The notes under the pieces were generated by a model. The model saw only the letters and a list, made by a program, of their open reading frames with translations, was not told where the DNA came from and did not search any database. A stretch of 64,000 nt of DNA from Mactromeris polynyma (Eukaryota; Mollusca; Bivalvia; Venerida; Mactridae). The translations under genes were made by a program, and so were the position numbers. Each line of letters opens with the position of its first letter. Position 1 is the stretch's first letter. Positions 1-11,910 of the stretch are shown here, piece after piece. The stretch covers positions 124,001 to 188,000 of the forward strand of contig JASFXZ010000040.1 in assembly GCA_032209605.1 (NCBI GenBank), given 5' to 3'.

Positions 1-1278
1 TTTTGCCAATTTTGGATCATTCAAGGGCCATAATTCAGAAGTGCCTGGGGCAATGTGGCTGGTTATCGAACTTGGCCGAGATATTATGCCCACAAACATT
101 TTCACCAAGTTAGGTGAAAATAGGATGAAAACTCTTTGACTTAGAGAGCGGACAAGGCTAATTTGGCAAATTTTGGATAATTCAAGCGCCATAATTTCGA
201 AGTACCTTGGGCGGTGTGGCTGGTTATCGAACATGGCCAAGATATTATGTCCACAAACATTTTCACAAAGTTTGGTAAAGATCTGATGAAAACTGTTTGA
301 CTTAGAGAGCGGTCAAGGCTAATTTTGCCAATTTTGGATAATTCAAGGGCCATAGTTCAGAAGTGCCTGGGGCAATGTGGCTGGTTATCGAACTTGGCCG
401 AGATATTATGCCCACAAACATTTTCACCAAGTTAGGTGAAGATCGGATGAAAACTCTTTGACTTAGAGAGCGGACACAGCTAATTTGGCCAATTTTGGAT
501 AATTCAAGGGCCATGATTTCGAAGTACCTTGGGCGGTGTGGCTGGTTATCGAACATGGCCGAGATATTATGTCCACAAACATTTTCACAAAGTTTGGTAA
601 ATATCGGATGAAAACTCTGTGACTTAGAGAGCGGACACGGTTAATTTGACGAATTTTGGATAATTCAAGGGCCATAATTCAGAAGTGCCTGAGGGATGTG
701 GCTGGTTATCGAACTTGGCCGAGATATTATGCCCACAAACATTTTCACAAAGTTTGGTAAAGATCTGATGAAAACTGTTTGACTTAGAGAGCGGTCAAGG
801 CTAATTTTGCCAATTTTGGATCATTCAAGGGCCATAGTTCAGAAGTGCCTGGGGCAATGTGGCTGGTTATCGAACTTGGCTGAGATATTATGCCCACAAA
901 CATTTTCACCAAGTTAGGTGAAGATCGGATGAAAACTCTTTGACTTAGAGAGCGGACACAGCTAATTTGGCCAATTTTGGATAATTCAAGGGCCATGATT
1001 TCGAAGTACCTTGGGCGGTGTGGCTGGTTATCGAACATGGCCGAGATATTATGTCCACAAACATTTTCACAAAGTTTGGTAAAGATCGGATGAAAACTCT
1101 GTGACTTAGAGAGCGGACACGGTTAATTTGACGAATTTTGGATAATTCAAGGGCCATAATTCAGAAGTGCCTGAGGGATGTGGCTGGTTATCGAACTTGG
1201 CCGAGATATTATGCCCACAAACATTTTCACAAAGTTTGGTAAAGATCGGATGAAAACTCTTTGACTTGGAGAGCGGAA
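1..1278. repeat. ~161-bp satellite array with 482-bp trimeric super-period
   Basis: Tandem units of about 161 bp run from the window edge to 1278, where the repeat stops at 'gacttggagagcgga'. Landmarks such as 'ggccataattcagaag', 'ggctggttatcgaac' and 'cacaaacattttcac' recur every ~161 bp, about eight times. Variants alternate (cttggcc/catggcc, cagaagtgcc/cgaagtacc) and the same variant returns after ~482 bp, so the array has a three-monomer higher-order pattern. The left end lies outside the window. Open frames through it are a by-product of the repeat and I do not call genes here. Confidence 0.93.
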
Positions 1279-2698
1279 ACCATGTGGACGCCGCCAACAT
1301 GTCAGTTAAATGTAAAGTTATAAAAAGCAAACCATATCTAAGATTGAAGTTGTTCAAGCAATAGTTTTCCACCCCCTAACCATACATACCCATGTAAGTC
1401 ATAATTATCCTGTTTCTATTAAACACAACATATTTCAAACATACATGTAATCTGATGAGTAATCAATTTTCACAAATATAGCTATGTTTTTAAAACATGT
1501 AAACCCCAGTCTTGCACTGATAGAGCAAAGAAACACTGTTCATTATGTAATCATAAAGCTTTTGTGTTATGTGGATTTACCAGCAAAGAGCTTTAACAAC
1601 TCTTCCAGGTACATTGAGTATGTACCCATTTCTTGATAACCTTGCATGTAATTATAAAGTTTAACTCTATAATTGTTCCAATATTGTATGACTACATTAG
1701 CCAATGAGAGCTTTATCAGTGTGTCAGTGTCAATATTTTCAAAAGCTTTTCACCTGTACTGTTTGTCTGATCGTCAGTGATCACATGGCTTGAAGTTTAA
1801 TGGTGTACATTTTTGTGTTGTTCTGATTAAAGAATTTGGGGAGCAAGTTTTTTACTTGATGACTTCCCCATACATAGAATCAAAACTCAGTTTGCACTTA
1901 CATAAATGATTTATAAAGCAATCATCTCCCATAAAACAGCACTATTTCACATCTTGAAAAAAAGCTCTGCTACCAAGTGATATTAAGTTATGCAATGAAA
2001 ACACTATTTTCAAACTTAACACAAAAATATGGTTAAAAGAAAGCTGGAAAGTAATTACAGATTACATTTACATCCCAAACAATTTCCAGCATAAAATAAT
2101 TTTGAATAAAAAAATAAGCTTATAGTCTGGAAAACTTTTATACAATGGTAAAATTCTATGTTCATGTTCCTTACATATATATTTTTAACACAGTTTTTTG
2201 AGTTGTAGTAACTTAGCTTCATGTTTTCATCTTTCAAGAAAAAAAACTCATTTTTGTATGTTTTTACAAAAATCTGTTTATAACTTTTCTATCTTTTTAA
2301 ACCTTTTATTTCTAAACCCTTCATATTCTTATACTCTTTGCCTATCAGGCACTCCTCTATTGAGTCTCATGTAAAGATTTGCCTCTCCCCCAGCCGAAGT
2401 TATACATTCAGTTGATAACAAATCAGCTAATTTTGTGACTGTAAAGAACAATGCAAGGAGCTTGTGTTGTTTCTTCTTTCATATTAAAGATTATTTTGAG
2501 GAACACACATTTACCATACATTGACTGAATGTGGAAGCATTTCAGAGTGATAGGTTTGTTATTAAAAATGATATCAACAAAAACTCAGCTCTCGTAACAA
2601 ATGATTATTATTTAGACTAATTTTGAACCCAACGATAGCTACAAACCGAGATCAATGAGATCAAAAATGGTTGTAGTTTATATTAATTTGTAATGTAG
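1279..2698. other. No recognisable feature
   Basis: AT-rich single-copy-looking DNA. I see no coding exon, RNA gene or transposon end on either strand. Confidence 0.6.
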
Positions 2699-4138
2699 CC
2701 AATCTATAGAGGTTGTCCTGAAAAGGACAGTTGGTTGACAATGAAGTTGTGTCCTTAAAAGGACAGTTTTGTGACAATTGAGTAGTGTCCTTAAAAGGAC
2801 AGTTTTGTGACAATTGAGTGGTGTCCTTAAAAGGACAGTTTTTTTGTCAATCGAGAAGTTGTCCTTAAAAGGACAGTTTTTGTCCTGAGAAGGACAGTTT
2901 TGTGACATTCTATGGAGGTGTAAATTTATTTTACACAAAGGCCAAAATTTGAAAGTCCCCAGTCAAGAACAAGACGCTGCCTATTCGAATAGAAAGAACA
3001 AATACTATAAAGGACTCACCTATCCAAACAGAGAAATTAGGTTCGAATAGATGTTCAGCCACATTACAGCATTGCCTCCCATCCTGACAGGCAGCTCAAA
3101 ATAAATTGATCTCATTGTCAATGTACATTGTGTATTCAATCTGATTTCAGCTCCCATTTAATAAACAACAGTCTAAGTAAACACCATTTGGACAGTTCTT
3201 TTGTCAATTGAGAAGTTGTCCTAAAAAGGACAGCTTTTTGTCAATCGAGAAGTTGTCCTAAAAAGGACAGTTTTTGTCCTGAGAAGGACAGTTTTGTGAC
3301 ATTCTATAGAGAGGTGTAAATTTATTTTACACAAAGGCCAAAATTTGAAAGTCCCCAGTCAAGAACAAGACGCTGCCTATTCAAATAGAAAGAACAAATA
3401 CTATAAAGGACTCACCTATCCAAACAGAGAAATTAGGTTCGAATAGATGTTCAGCCACATTACAGCATTGCCTCCCATCCTGACAGGCAGCTCAAAATAA
3501 ATTGATCTCATTGTCAATGTACATTGTGTATTCAATCTGATTTCAGCTCCCATTTAATAAACAACAGTCTAAATAAACACCATTTGGACAGTTTTTTTGT
3601 CAATCGAGAAGTTGTCCTAAAAAGGACAGTTTTTTTGTCAATTGAGAAGTTGTCCTAAAGGACAGTTTTTTTGTCAATCGAGAAGTTGTCCTAAAAAGGA
3701 CAATTTTTTTGTCAATCAAGAAGTTGTCCTAAAAAGGACAGTTTTTTTGTCAATCGAGAAGTTGTCCTAAAAAGGACAGTTTTTTTTGTCCCTGAGATGT
3801 TGTCCTAAAAAGGACAGTTTTTGTCCTGAGAAGGACAGTTTTGTGACATTCTATAGAGAGGTGTAAATTTATTTTACACAAAGGCCAAAATTTGAAAGTC
3901 CCCAGTCAAGAACAAGACGCTGCCTATTCGAATAGAAAGAACAAATACTATTAAGGACTCACCTATCCAAACAGAGAAATTAGGTTTGAATAGATGTTCA
4001 GCCACATTACAGCATTGCCTCACATCCTGACAGGCAGCTCAAAATAAATTGATCTCATTGTCAATGTACATTGTGTATTCAATCTGATTTCAGCTCCCAT
4101 TTAATAAACAACAGTCTAAGTAAACACCATTTGTACAA
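2699..4138. repeat. Composite repeat: GTCCT-palindrome minisatellite plus three ~290-bp blocks
   Basis: Two repeat types alternate. The first is a minisatellite of ~35-40 bp with core GTCCT(T/A)AAAAGGAC, an inverted repeat, spaced by 'agttttttgtcaatcgagaagtt'-like linkers; it occupies about 2710-2900, 3190-3296 and 3586-3842. The second is a ~290-bp block starting 'tgacattctat' and ending 'aaacaccatttg', present nearly identically at about 2901-3195, 3297-3590 and 3843-4138. The blocks differ by only a few substitutions, so the spread is recent. Minus-strand open frames here are repeat artefacts. Confidence 0.92.
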
Positions 4139-5589
4139 TTGCAGAGTTGTTTGTCATTATCATCTATAATGTGGCAATCACAATGAAACCTGACACAATC
4201 CACCTAATGCATAGTAAATAATCAGGAGTATGACAAATCTCTGATACACCTTAAATATCTTGGTGATCTAATCCTACATCAACTTTTGCTTTAACATTTA
4301 TACTCCTGAAAAAAATTCCTCTCATTTACAAGATTTTAACTATTTATGCAACTACAAGACAACCAAGAATCACCCTTAAACAATCCAAAACCAGCTGACA
4401 TATTAACACCAGAATGCCTTTAAATCACTTTCTATTAATAAGGTACTTTAAAGTCTGATAGTACCATATGTATTACTTTTCTTTGTAAAAGGTGAGATCT
4501 CAAATCAACATTACCAATCTTTACAAAGCATTGTGTATATATAATTAATTACTAATTTTCTAGAAGTCATATACTTCATGACAATTTATCCAATACAAAA
4601 ATATGAGGAAAATTACAGGATCTTAAAATGCACTGGTATTTAAAGAAATAAAGTAAAATTAGCCATTAACATTTCCCAGACTATTGCAATACATCAAATA
4701 ATTTGGTCTTCAACAAGTGTTATAACTGAGAATGTCAAGTATTAAAACACCTATTAAATATCTTTGTAAAAAGATCTCAAAGTAAAAATGTTTCATAAAT
4801 TATATAAGCAATTATGTATTTTTAATCATTATAAGTTTGTTGATTGAATTGTACATGTAAAGTCAATGAATATCACTGTGCATTTTTACCAAGATGTAAC
4901 TATGTACTGCTTTAGACATTAGAGATTTATTCATCAAACAGTGGTTGCTTTAATTATGTAAGAGTTGAGTTGTTCATCTAAGTATACCCTTATGTTCTTG
5001 TATTGATAAGTGACAAATGGCTCATAAGCCACTGATCTAAGAAAACATAAATCAGAAATATGTTGACAACCTGCTCATAAATGTATTAAACCTGAGATTG
5101 TATTCAGTATGCCAGTATTCCATTTTCTCAGAATTGTATCATGATTGTATGAAGGGATTTTGCCATGTGATAACCAATGTCTGATTTTGCATTAATTAGT
5201 TCTGTTCTGTTCTGTTAAAGCTTATACTTTCTAACTAATGGACAAGTGCTTGCTCTATTAGAACAATTAGTATGCAAAAGAATTATACTTTGTGATTTAC
5301 CCTGTTGACTATCTAACCATCCCAAGAAAGATTCATTATTCATTTGTAACATTTTTATAATGGATTGAATTCCTTCACTAATGGAGTGCTTATATTTATT
5401 TACATTTTCTGAATGTATTCTTAAACAATAATGCCAAGCAAGAAAAGTAACCCTATGCCTTACAATGTTTTAAAATTGGACACTCAATAATAGACTACTG
5501 CCTTTTACAGTTACATGATATGTGAATATAAGCATTTCAACCTTTATACAGACATGAACAGCATTTAATGAGATTCACTTACGGGGAAC
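4139..5589. other. No recognisable feature
   Basis: AT-rich DNA with no supported coding exon or repeat structure that I can see. Confidence 0.6.
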
Positions 5590-7400
5590 ATATGGTTTTC
5601 TAAACTGGACGCCAATGCGGCATATTAGCAGGTGGGCATTAAACCAGAGGATAGGAAAAAGACAGCATTCATCACCAGGTACGGTCTATTTGAACATGTA
5701 CTGATGGGGTTTGGTCTAACAAATGCACCAGCCACTTACTCGCGTGGTCAACCTGTTTCTCCGAGGACTGACCTGGAAGACCGTCTTGGCATTTCTGGAT
5801 GATATCCTGGTGATGGGCAAGACCTTTAGAGAACACCTGGAAAACTTAGAAGAGGCATTTAAGGGCTTCAGAGAACATGGATTGAAGCTGAAACCCCAGA
5901 AATGCTGATTTTTCCAGACTGAGGTGGAATTCTTGGAAAGAATGGTCAATGGGGAATAGTTGTCCGTGACTGAGAAAAATATACAATCAGTTACCAACTG
6001 GGCAGTCCCGAACTGTCCTATGTTTTGTAAATGATCACAGGGCCTTCATTAAAGATTTCGCTAAACTAGCGCAACCTCTGTATGCCATCACAGGGAAACA
6101 GAAGTTTATATGGGAGGAGGAACAACAAACAGCATTTGAAAAGTTGCGGAGGTCCGTGGTGGAACCTCAGGTGTTAGCAATCCCAAATCCCTCAGACCCT
6201 TTCATACTGGATGTTGATGCCTCTAACTGGGCCATTGGAGGCATCCTTAGTCAAGTCCACAATGGCAGGGAGAGAGTGGTCGCTTATGGCAGCTTTGCCC
6301 TCACTCCGGAACAAAAAAGATATTGTCTACTTGTAAAGAGCTGCTGAGCATTTAAAGGTTTACAAGGCAATTCAGGTATTACTTATTTGGGAAAGTGTTT
6401 ACGGTGTAAGGACCGATCACTAAAGTCTGACCTGGTTGTTAGAGTTTCAGGGACCGCCAAGGACAGCTTGCCCTGTGGATGGAAGAACTAGCACAATACC
6501 ACATGGTTGTTAAGAACCGACTAGGATACAAGCATGGGAGCACTGACGCCTTATCAAGACTACTGGACAGATTAACCCATTGTTCCTCGTACTTGACAGG
6601 GATACAGCCAAAGGGTTTCCCATGTGGAGGATGCAATTATTGCTGTCGGGCTCATGCACAGTGGAGAAGTTTCATTGAGGAGGCAGACAATGCAGTGAAC
6701 TATGCTAATAGTGGAAGTTTGCAGTTAATGACAGTGCCAAGCGATAACACAACAGTGGGAGCAGTTTGTTCCCAAGAGTCCAGTGAAGGCTACAACCAAG
6801 GGGATATAATGGCTGCACAAGATTCACTTACTATACAGCTTGAGCAAAACGTCCAAAACAAGGAAGGGTTTTGTCACACCCATAGACAAGAGGTGTCGAT
6901 GGATATATCCATAAACAAATTGTTGGTGATGGTCAATGGCAGTGTGAGACTACCGGAAGTAACATCCCCCAGAAACCCATGTAGCTGGGGTTTTACAGCC
7001 CAAGAGCTCAACCAGTCCCAAGCGAAGGATTATTATTATTATGTTGTTTTATGGCGCATCGACAGCTTTGGTCATTTAGCGCGCAAGAAATGTTAAAAAT
7101 ATGTGAAACTAAAAAAGGTTATGTGATATTCTTGTAAATATGTTAAACTTGTGCAAATATAGCGTGTAAAAAGGATCATTATGTAAGACTATATTCCCCA
7201 AGCGAAGGATGTCAACTTGCAAGTTTTTCACCCATTTCTGCACAACCAATGCGAACCGGAGGAAGGGGCCCTGTTCTTGTCAAGTCCAGAGGCAAAATAC
7301 TACTGGATAAACAAAGAGATGTTCAAACTAATGGATGGGGTAATCTTCAAGAGAAAACTGTCACCGCAAACATACTTACTACATCTCTGCCCAATTTATA
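5590..7400 (+). pseudogene. Decayed Ty3-like retrotransposon pol (RT, RNase H, pre-integrase linker)
   Basis: This is a broken polyprotein fragment of a Ty3/mdg4-type LTR retrotransposon, which would encode reverse transcriptase and RNase H. Around 5600-5905 the RT palm is visible, with 'FLDDILV' (the xxDD catalytic box) and the following 'EHLENLEEAFKGFREHGLKLKPQKC'-type region split by a frameshift near 5745. Stops follow at ~5906 and ~5960. At 6030-6350 comes the RT connection and the start of RNase H ('FILDVDASNWAIGGILSQ'), and at 6340-6560 the RNase H end ('YKHGSTDALSRL'). A cysteine-rich linker ('PCGGCNYC') follows, then at 7211-7370 the segment that precedes the integrase zinc finger ('SSPEAKYYWINKEMF'). 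Integrase, gag and both LTRs are not seen. Several frameshifts and stops make it non-functional. A 166-bp element sits inside it at 7031-7196. Confidence 0.88.
7031..7196. mobile_element. SINE-like 166-bp insertion with 14-bp target duplication
   Basis: The 14-mer 'cccaagcgaaggat' occurs at 7017-7030 and again at 7197-7210, flanking a 166-bp AT-rich segment that starts with a TTA/TAT microsatellite ('tattattattatg'). Insert plus one duplication is 180 bp, a multiple of three, so the reading frame of the Ty3-like remnant on both sides is the same. That confirms the segment as a clean insertion. Size and duplication length suit a LINE-mobilised SINE. I see no clear tRNA-type A and B boxes, so the family is unassigned. 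Confidence 0.75.
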
Positions 7401-7519
7401 TAAAATGTCAGATTAGGTTTCCGATAAATAGTCTTCTAAATAGTTGTTATCACTGTGTTTTATATTTCCCGATTTTTTAATACCATTATACAAAATTATT
7501 ATAAATCATACAATCCAAA

Positions 7520-8190
7520 AATTATAGTTTCCAATATATACATATGGGGAACATGACAGAATTTAATAATGTATGAGTCTTGTAAGAGGACAACTAGACA
7601 ATGCTTCACACCAAGCTCTAGACCTTGTGGTTTGGGACAAGAAGATTTTCAAAGTTTACTTTTAAAATCTATTTTTAGCTCCTGTGACCTACTTATGCAA
7701 CAGACCAGAACCATTCATATAACTTCGAAGGAGGACCACCTAAGGATCATTCCTGTGAAGTTTGGTCAAAATCCATAGAGTGGTTTAGGAGGAGATGATG
7801 TTTATAGTTTCCACTATATACATATAGGGAAAATCCCCGCCCCCTGGCAGCCATGTTTTTTGACGGAACTTAATAATTTATGCAATCTTGTAAGAGGACC
7901 ACTAGACAATGCTACACACCAAATATCAAAGCTCTAGACCTTAGGGTTTTGGACAAGAACAATTTCAAATTTTACACTTTTTTTGCTCCTGTGACCTAAT
8001 TATGCAGCGGACCGAAATGACTTATGCAACTTTGAAAGAGGCCTAACCAAGGATCATTCCTGTAAAATTTGGACAAAATCCATTTAGTGGTACATGTATA
8101 GGTAGAGTTGTTGTTTCAAGAAAATGTTGATGCACGACGCACGATTCACAATGCATGACAACGGACATCCAAGGATCCAAAAAGCTCACC
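7520..8190. repeat. Dispersed repeat, two tandem diverged copies (~290 bp each)
   Basis: Copy 1 (about 7527-7800) and copy 2 (about 7805-8110) share ordered blocks: 'tatagtttcca', 'cttgtaagagga', 'agacaatgct', 'gctctagacctt', 'gctcctgtgacct', 'aaggatcattcctgt'. Copy 2 is longer on its left, where it contains 'ccccctggcagccatg', and is followed by 'cacgacgcacg...ggatcc...aaagctcacc' to ~8190. This looks like an old interspersed family. No coding content. Confidence 0.75.
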
Positions 8191-9313
8191 ATAAATAGTA
8201 CAATTTGATAAGTGCATACAACAAGCAAGTATAACATAGACTAATTAAGACACAAAAAATCTGATAAACACAAAATTTTAAGCAAATTGTCATACAATTT
8301 TGAATATAAGATGATGTCCCAGTTTCCCGAAATAATACATTATGTGATAATTTGTGTGCAAACAAATCACTACATCTATAACAAGCAAGCAAACCCTCAA
8401 TCCAACTTTCAGCAGCCCATGCCTACAGTCCTTACAGCACTTTGATTATATATCAGCATTTCAGGACCACTGCCTTTATCTTTAAAATGAGTTCATATGC
8501 AGATATCATAATACCTGTAGTAATGAACCATGCATGAATAAAAAAAGAAGATCTCTGTTACAATGACCCAAAACAAGTTTTAATATCAAACTTCAATACC
8601 TTTTCTAATCATGTGCATACAACATACATCAACCAAGCTCCCCACAGTGGTTATCTCTCTTATCAGTTAAATAACAACCAGTGTCATGACCAGGACATTC
8701 TTCCTGATACGGAAAGACTCTTCTATTTATGGACTCATATCAAACAACACACTGAATGACCATTCCCTGCCTTCCAATTAATCTGTGTTAAGGGACCACT
8801 TTGTAGTACAAAGATTAATATTATCATAATCCAAAATGATTCTTTCTTATCAAGTTAAATTCATTCATATGTGCATGCAACATATAGACAGATCTGTAGT
8901 AAGACAAGACATTTAACAGTCTGTACCGAATATACTTGCTGTCGCACAGTTATGTATGTCATTACGATCATCACAATCTCATTTTGGAAACATTTTTCTC
9001 AATACTTTATACATCCACACCAGCTATGACAACAAAAGTCAAGCAATACCACCAGGGCCTTCAGAGAGGGATGAATGACCCAACAGGATGGATAATAGGA
9101 CTATGAACCAGAATGTTTTACGGACAACGAGTAAGACAACTACTGCATCATGGTCACTTGTCGGTGGGAAGACATGTAAGAGTATTAAGTATTGTGAGTA
9201 TATACATAATAAACTGTAACTAAACTGTACCAGGTATAAATAAACTGGCAATATAACAGCATTATCTTCGGTTTATACATTATTTCAAATTATTAATCAC
9301 CTATATCACCTAT
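8191..9313. other. No recognisable feature
   Basis: AT-rich sequence. Short open frames show no family resemblance and no splice context. Confidence 0.55.
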
Positions 9314-9420
9314 CAGGGGTGTAGCTGGGCCATTTTTCAGACTTTCTATGGAGGGGTCCACTTTTGGTCATAATTGTTTTTTCAATTTTTAACTTTAATA
9401 TCGCTGGCAATGCCCCTGCT
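9314..9420. mobile_element. Possible hAT-like terminal fragment
   Basis: 'CAGGGGTGTAGCTGGGCC' at 9314 resembles the left terminus of the complete small element at 13160 ('CAGGCGCGTAGCTGAGCC'; 14 of 18 positions match) and is followed by a comparable 'ggaggggtcc' motif. No matching opposite end is visible, so this would be a broken copy. Confidence 0.35.
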
Positions 9421-9982
9421 TATCTCAACTAATATTCTTTTGTAGCTAATATCATGTAGAGCACAGGACAGTATTTCAAACAAGCCATAAAATCTAGCTC
9501 AGGTGAGACAAAATAATTTAAGTATCTAACTCTGCTAACTGAAAAATATGGAAAATTCTAACCATATTCACACAATTGACATAATCTGAATGACATGTTG
9601 ACTTGTAACCTTTACTGCAACAGACTTTGGTCAATGCACTCTGTCAGACAGTCCGCCTACAGAAATGGTCTTTACTCAATATACGGAATCACAAAACTAC
9701 ATGCATAAGCCTATACTTGCTGATTAGGAAACCAATCTCAATATAAATATTTCATTATATAGCATATCTTATATAATTCCATTGAAAAATAACTCTTCTA
9801 TTCATGTATGTTTCTACAGTTTGATGGAAGAAAGCAAGACAGAAAAATACCTATTCTCACCAAATATAATTCTCTCACAAAATTTCTGACATTTCTAAAA
9901 TTCATCCAATCAGACTGAGGCTGTTTTGTCAAAGCATAGTGCAAATGTCTATTACTTGAAACACTTTCATTTTAATGCACTG
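9421..9982. other. No recognisable feature
   Basis: AT-rich sequence without supported features. Confidence 0.5.
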
Positions 9983-10271
9983 CAGTGTTTTTTTTCGTTT
10001 TGAGGGGAAAAAGGGGAAAAATAATGCGCATAACAAAGTATACATTTCTATGTCTGTATTCACTACACTTCAGTGTTGCAGTGATGTAAACATGTATGTA
10101 AATATGCTCACAGATTGGTAAGTTTCATTACAGGTCAATGTTTCTATCTTTCTGACCAAAAAAAAGCTGTGGGAGGGGAATTTTAACAGAGAATAGGGGA
10201 AAAAAACATACTTTTGAGTGAGGGGAATGGGTCCGAATTTCGGCCCCAAAAAGGCCTGAAAAAAAACACTG
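9983..10271. mobile_element. MITE with CAGTGTTTTTTTTC termini (289 bp)
   Basis: The left end 'CAGTGTTTTTTTTC' at 9983 is mirrored by 'GAAAAAAAACACTG' ending at 10271. The 5-mer 'cactg' flanks both sides (9978-9982 and 10272-10276) as a possible target duplication. The interior has 'ggggaaaa'-rich segments in both orientations and no transposase, so it would be non-autonomous. The CAGTG ends resemble hAT elements, but hAT normally makes 8-bp duplications, so the superfamily is open. Confidence 0.6.
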
Positions 10272-10599
10272 CACTGGTATATACACAAAAGTTGAAATGA
10301 ATTAAAGCACCTTGATATTGCTTTCTGTAAGTTACACTGTCTTCCATGCATTACCTACCACAGAAACCAGTCAATGCAACAACAAAACCACATCTATAAA
10401 CTGACCAATTAATGGGACTAAATCACCTTCCTGGACCGTTCAACATGTTACTCAACCAACATCTCTCTTACACCACAAACACCAACCAAGGATACTAAAA
10501 CTATCACTGAAAGTGAGTAATACCCCAGCAGACTGGAAGTGAGTAATACCCCAGCAGTACCACTTTGTCAGAAAAAAGAGCTGTATATCAAGCTTATAT
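10272..10599. other. No recognisable feature
   Basis: Contains a short direct repeat, 'gaagtgagtaataccccagcag', near 10510 and 10535. Nothing else stands out. Confidence 0.45.
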
Positions 10600-10790
10600 A
10601 CAGTCCTTGATGATTATGTGACACACTACAACTCATCATGGAGATTGTCCATGTGAAGTTTCATGAAAATCCTCCAAAAGCTGTAGATGTAGTTCGCTCC
10701 ACAAGTTTTTGTTAACAGACCAACCGACCAACCAACAGAGTGACTCCTGTATACAAACTTTGTTTGCCAGGGGTATAATGAATGAAATGA
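10600..10790. repeat. Probable dispersed repeat fragment
   Basis: 'gtgaagtttcatgaaaatcctcc' and 'gaccaaccgaccaaccaacagag' resemble a common invertebrate interspersed repeat, which I recognise by style only. There is no second copy in this window to prove it. Confidence 0.35.
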
Positions 10791-11230
10791 TGATAAATGA
10801 AAACTTCAAATGATGATAAAATAAATAAATGAATAAACAATATTGTAGTAGAGAATACAACTTACATTTTTATTGCTATTATACTCCAGTCAATCACTCT
10901 TTCCACTTCTAGATGATGATGATGATTTTGATGTTTTTTGTTAACTAATGATATTAACAGGTACAAACAATTTTGCAGACAAATTTTAGAAAAATGAAGT
11001 GAATAGAGTCACTTATCTGTGTGATTCTGTTCTATTCTGTAATGTCTTTTCCATGTTCTGATGACTTCTACCATAATTACAGCTCCAATGGTGCAAGATT
11101 ACTTCCATGGTACTGGATTCAATCACTGTCATCTATAAGGCAAGAAATTAACATCAATTTAAAAGATTCTAGAATAAAAACAAACATACAAGTAGATGAT
11201 ATAAAAAAGTCAACTCTAGTTATATTATTA
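10791..11230. other. No recognisable feature
   Basis: AT-rich sequence with a short GAT microsatellite at ~10913-10930. No gene signal. Confidence 0.5.
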
Positions 11231-11292
11231 GTTATACAGGTTGTTGACAGGTTATAATTTCCCCCATAAACCCTGTCAACAACCTGTATAAC
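11231..11292. repeat. 21-bp perfect inverted repeat, 20-nt loop
   Basis: The left arm 11231-11251 (starting GTTATACAGGTTGTTG) is exactly complementary to the right arm 11272-11292, with a 20-nt loop. It would form a stable hairpin in RNA or single-stranded DNA. It could be a small foldback relic, since no flanking duplication is evident. Confidence 0.8.
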
Positions 11293-11910
11293 GAATTTAT
11301 AATACTGCAAATCCATGTTTTCATACAAATTTAGTTAAACAAGCAATGTTGCGATGCCTAGCTCTCTAGATCTAATATTTAGATACTGTATGTGTATTTT
11401 TGCTGTTTTTGATTCAAAAAATTGTTTAGAGTGTTTTAGTTATGTATAATATAAGTAATTAAAACGTTTTCCTTTTAAAAGCTGGAATTACTTGCTGCAG
11501 ATCAAATTTCTTTTATTTCACTCGCACATATATTGCCTGTATTGTATACCCCATAAGGTACCTCAATACACATGGTTAAGCGTGCGCTTGATTCTGAAAT
11601 TCACATTTCAAGCGTCTGATCACATGGACTTTATCAAGCTGAATTTAGCTCAAACCTTAAACAATCTATCGTTTTGAATATAAATACAAGAACGCATTTA
11701 ATCTTTGCAATATTTATTGACTCCTGTATGAAGATCAATTGTCAATTTCTAGTTACTTGCGGACATCAAGCAATAAAAGTTTTCAAGCCAAGCCAAGCCA
11801 TCAACAAAAATGGCCATGAGGTGCATGAAGGGGAAATTAGTTTGCACGTCATATACCCTGTCAGCGTTGTGTATATAGAATACTATATGTGAGCCTTTAA
11901 TTATTGAAAA
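11293..11910. other. No recognisable feature
   Basis: No supported gene or repeat. Short open frames lack any family resemblance. Confidence 0.5.
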
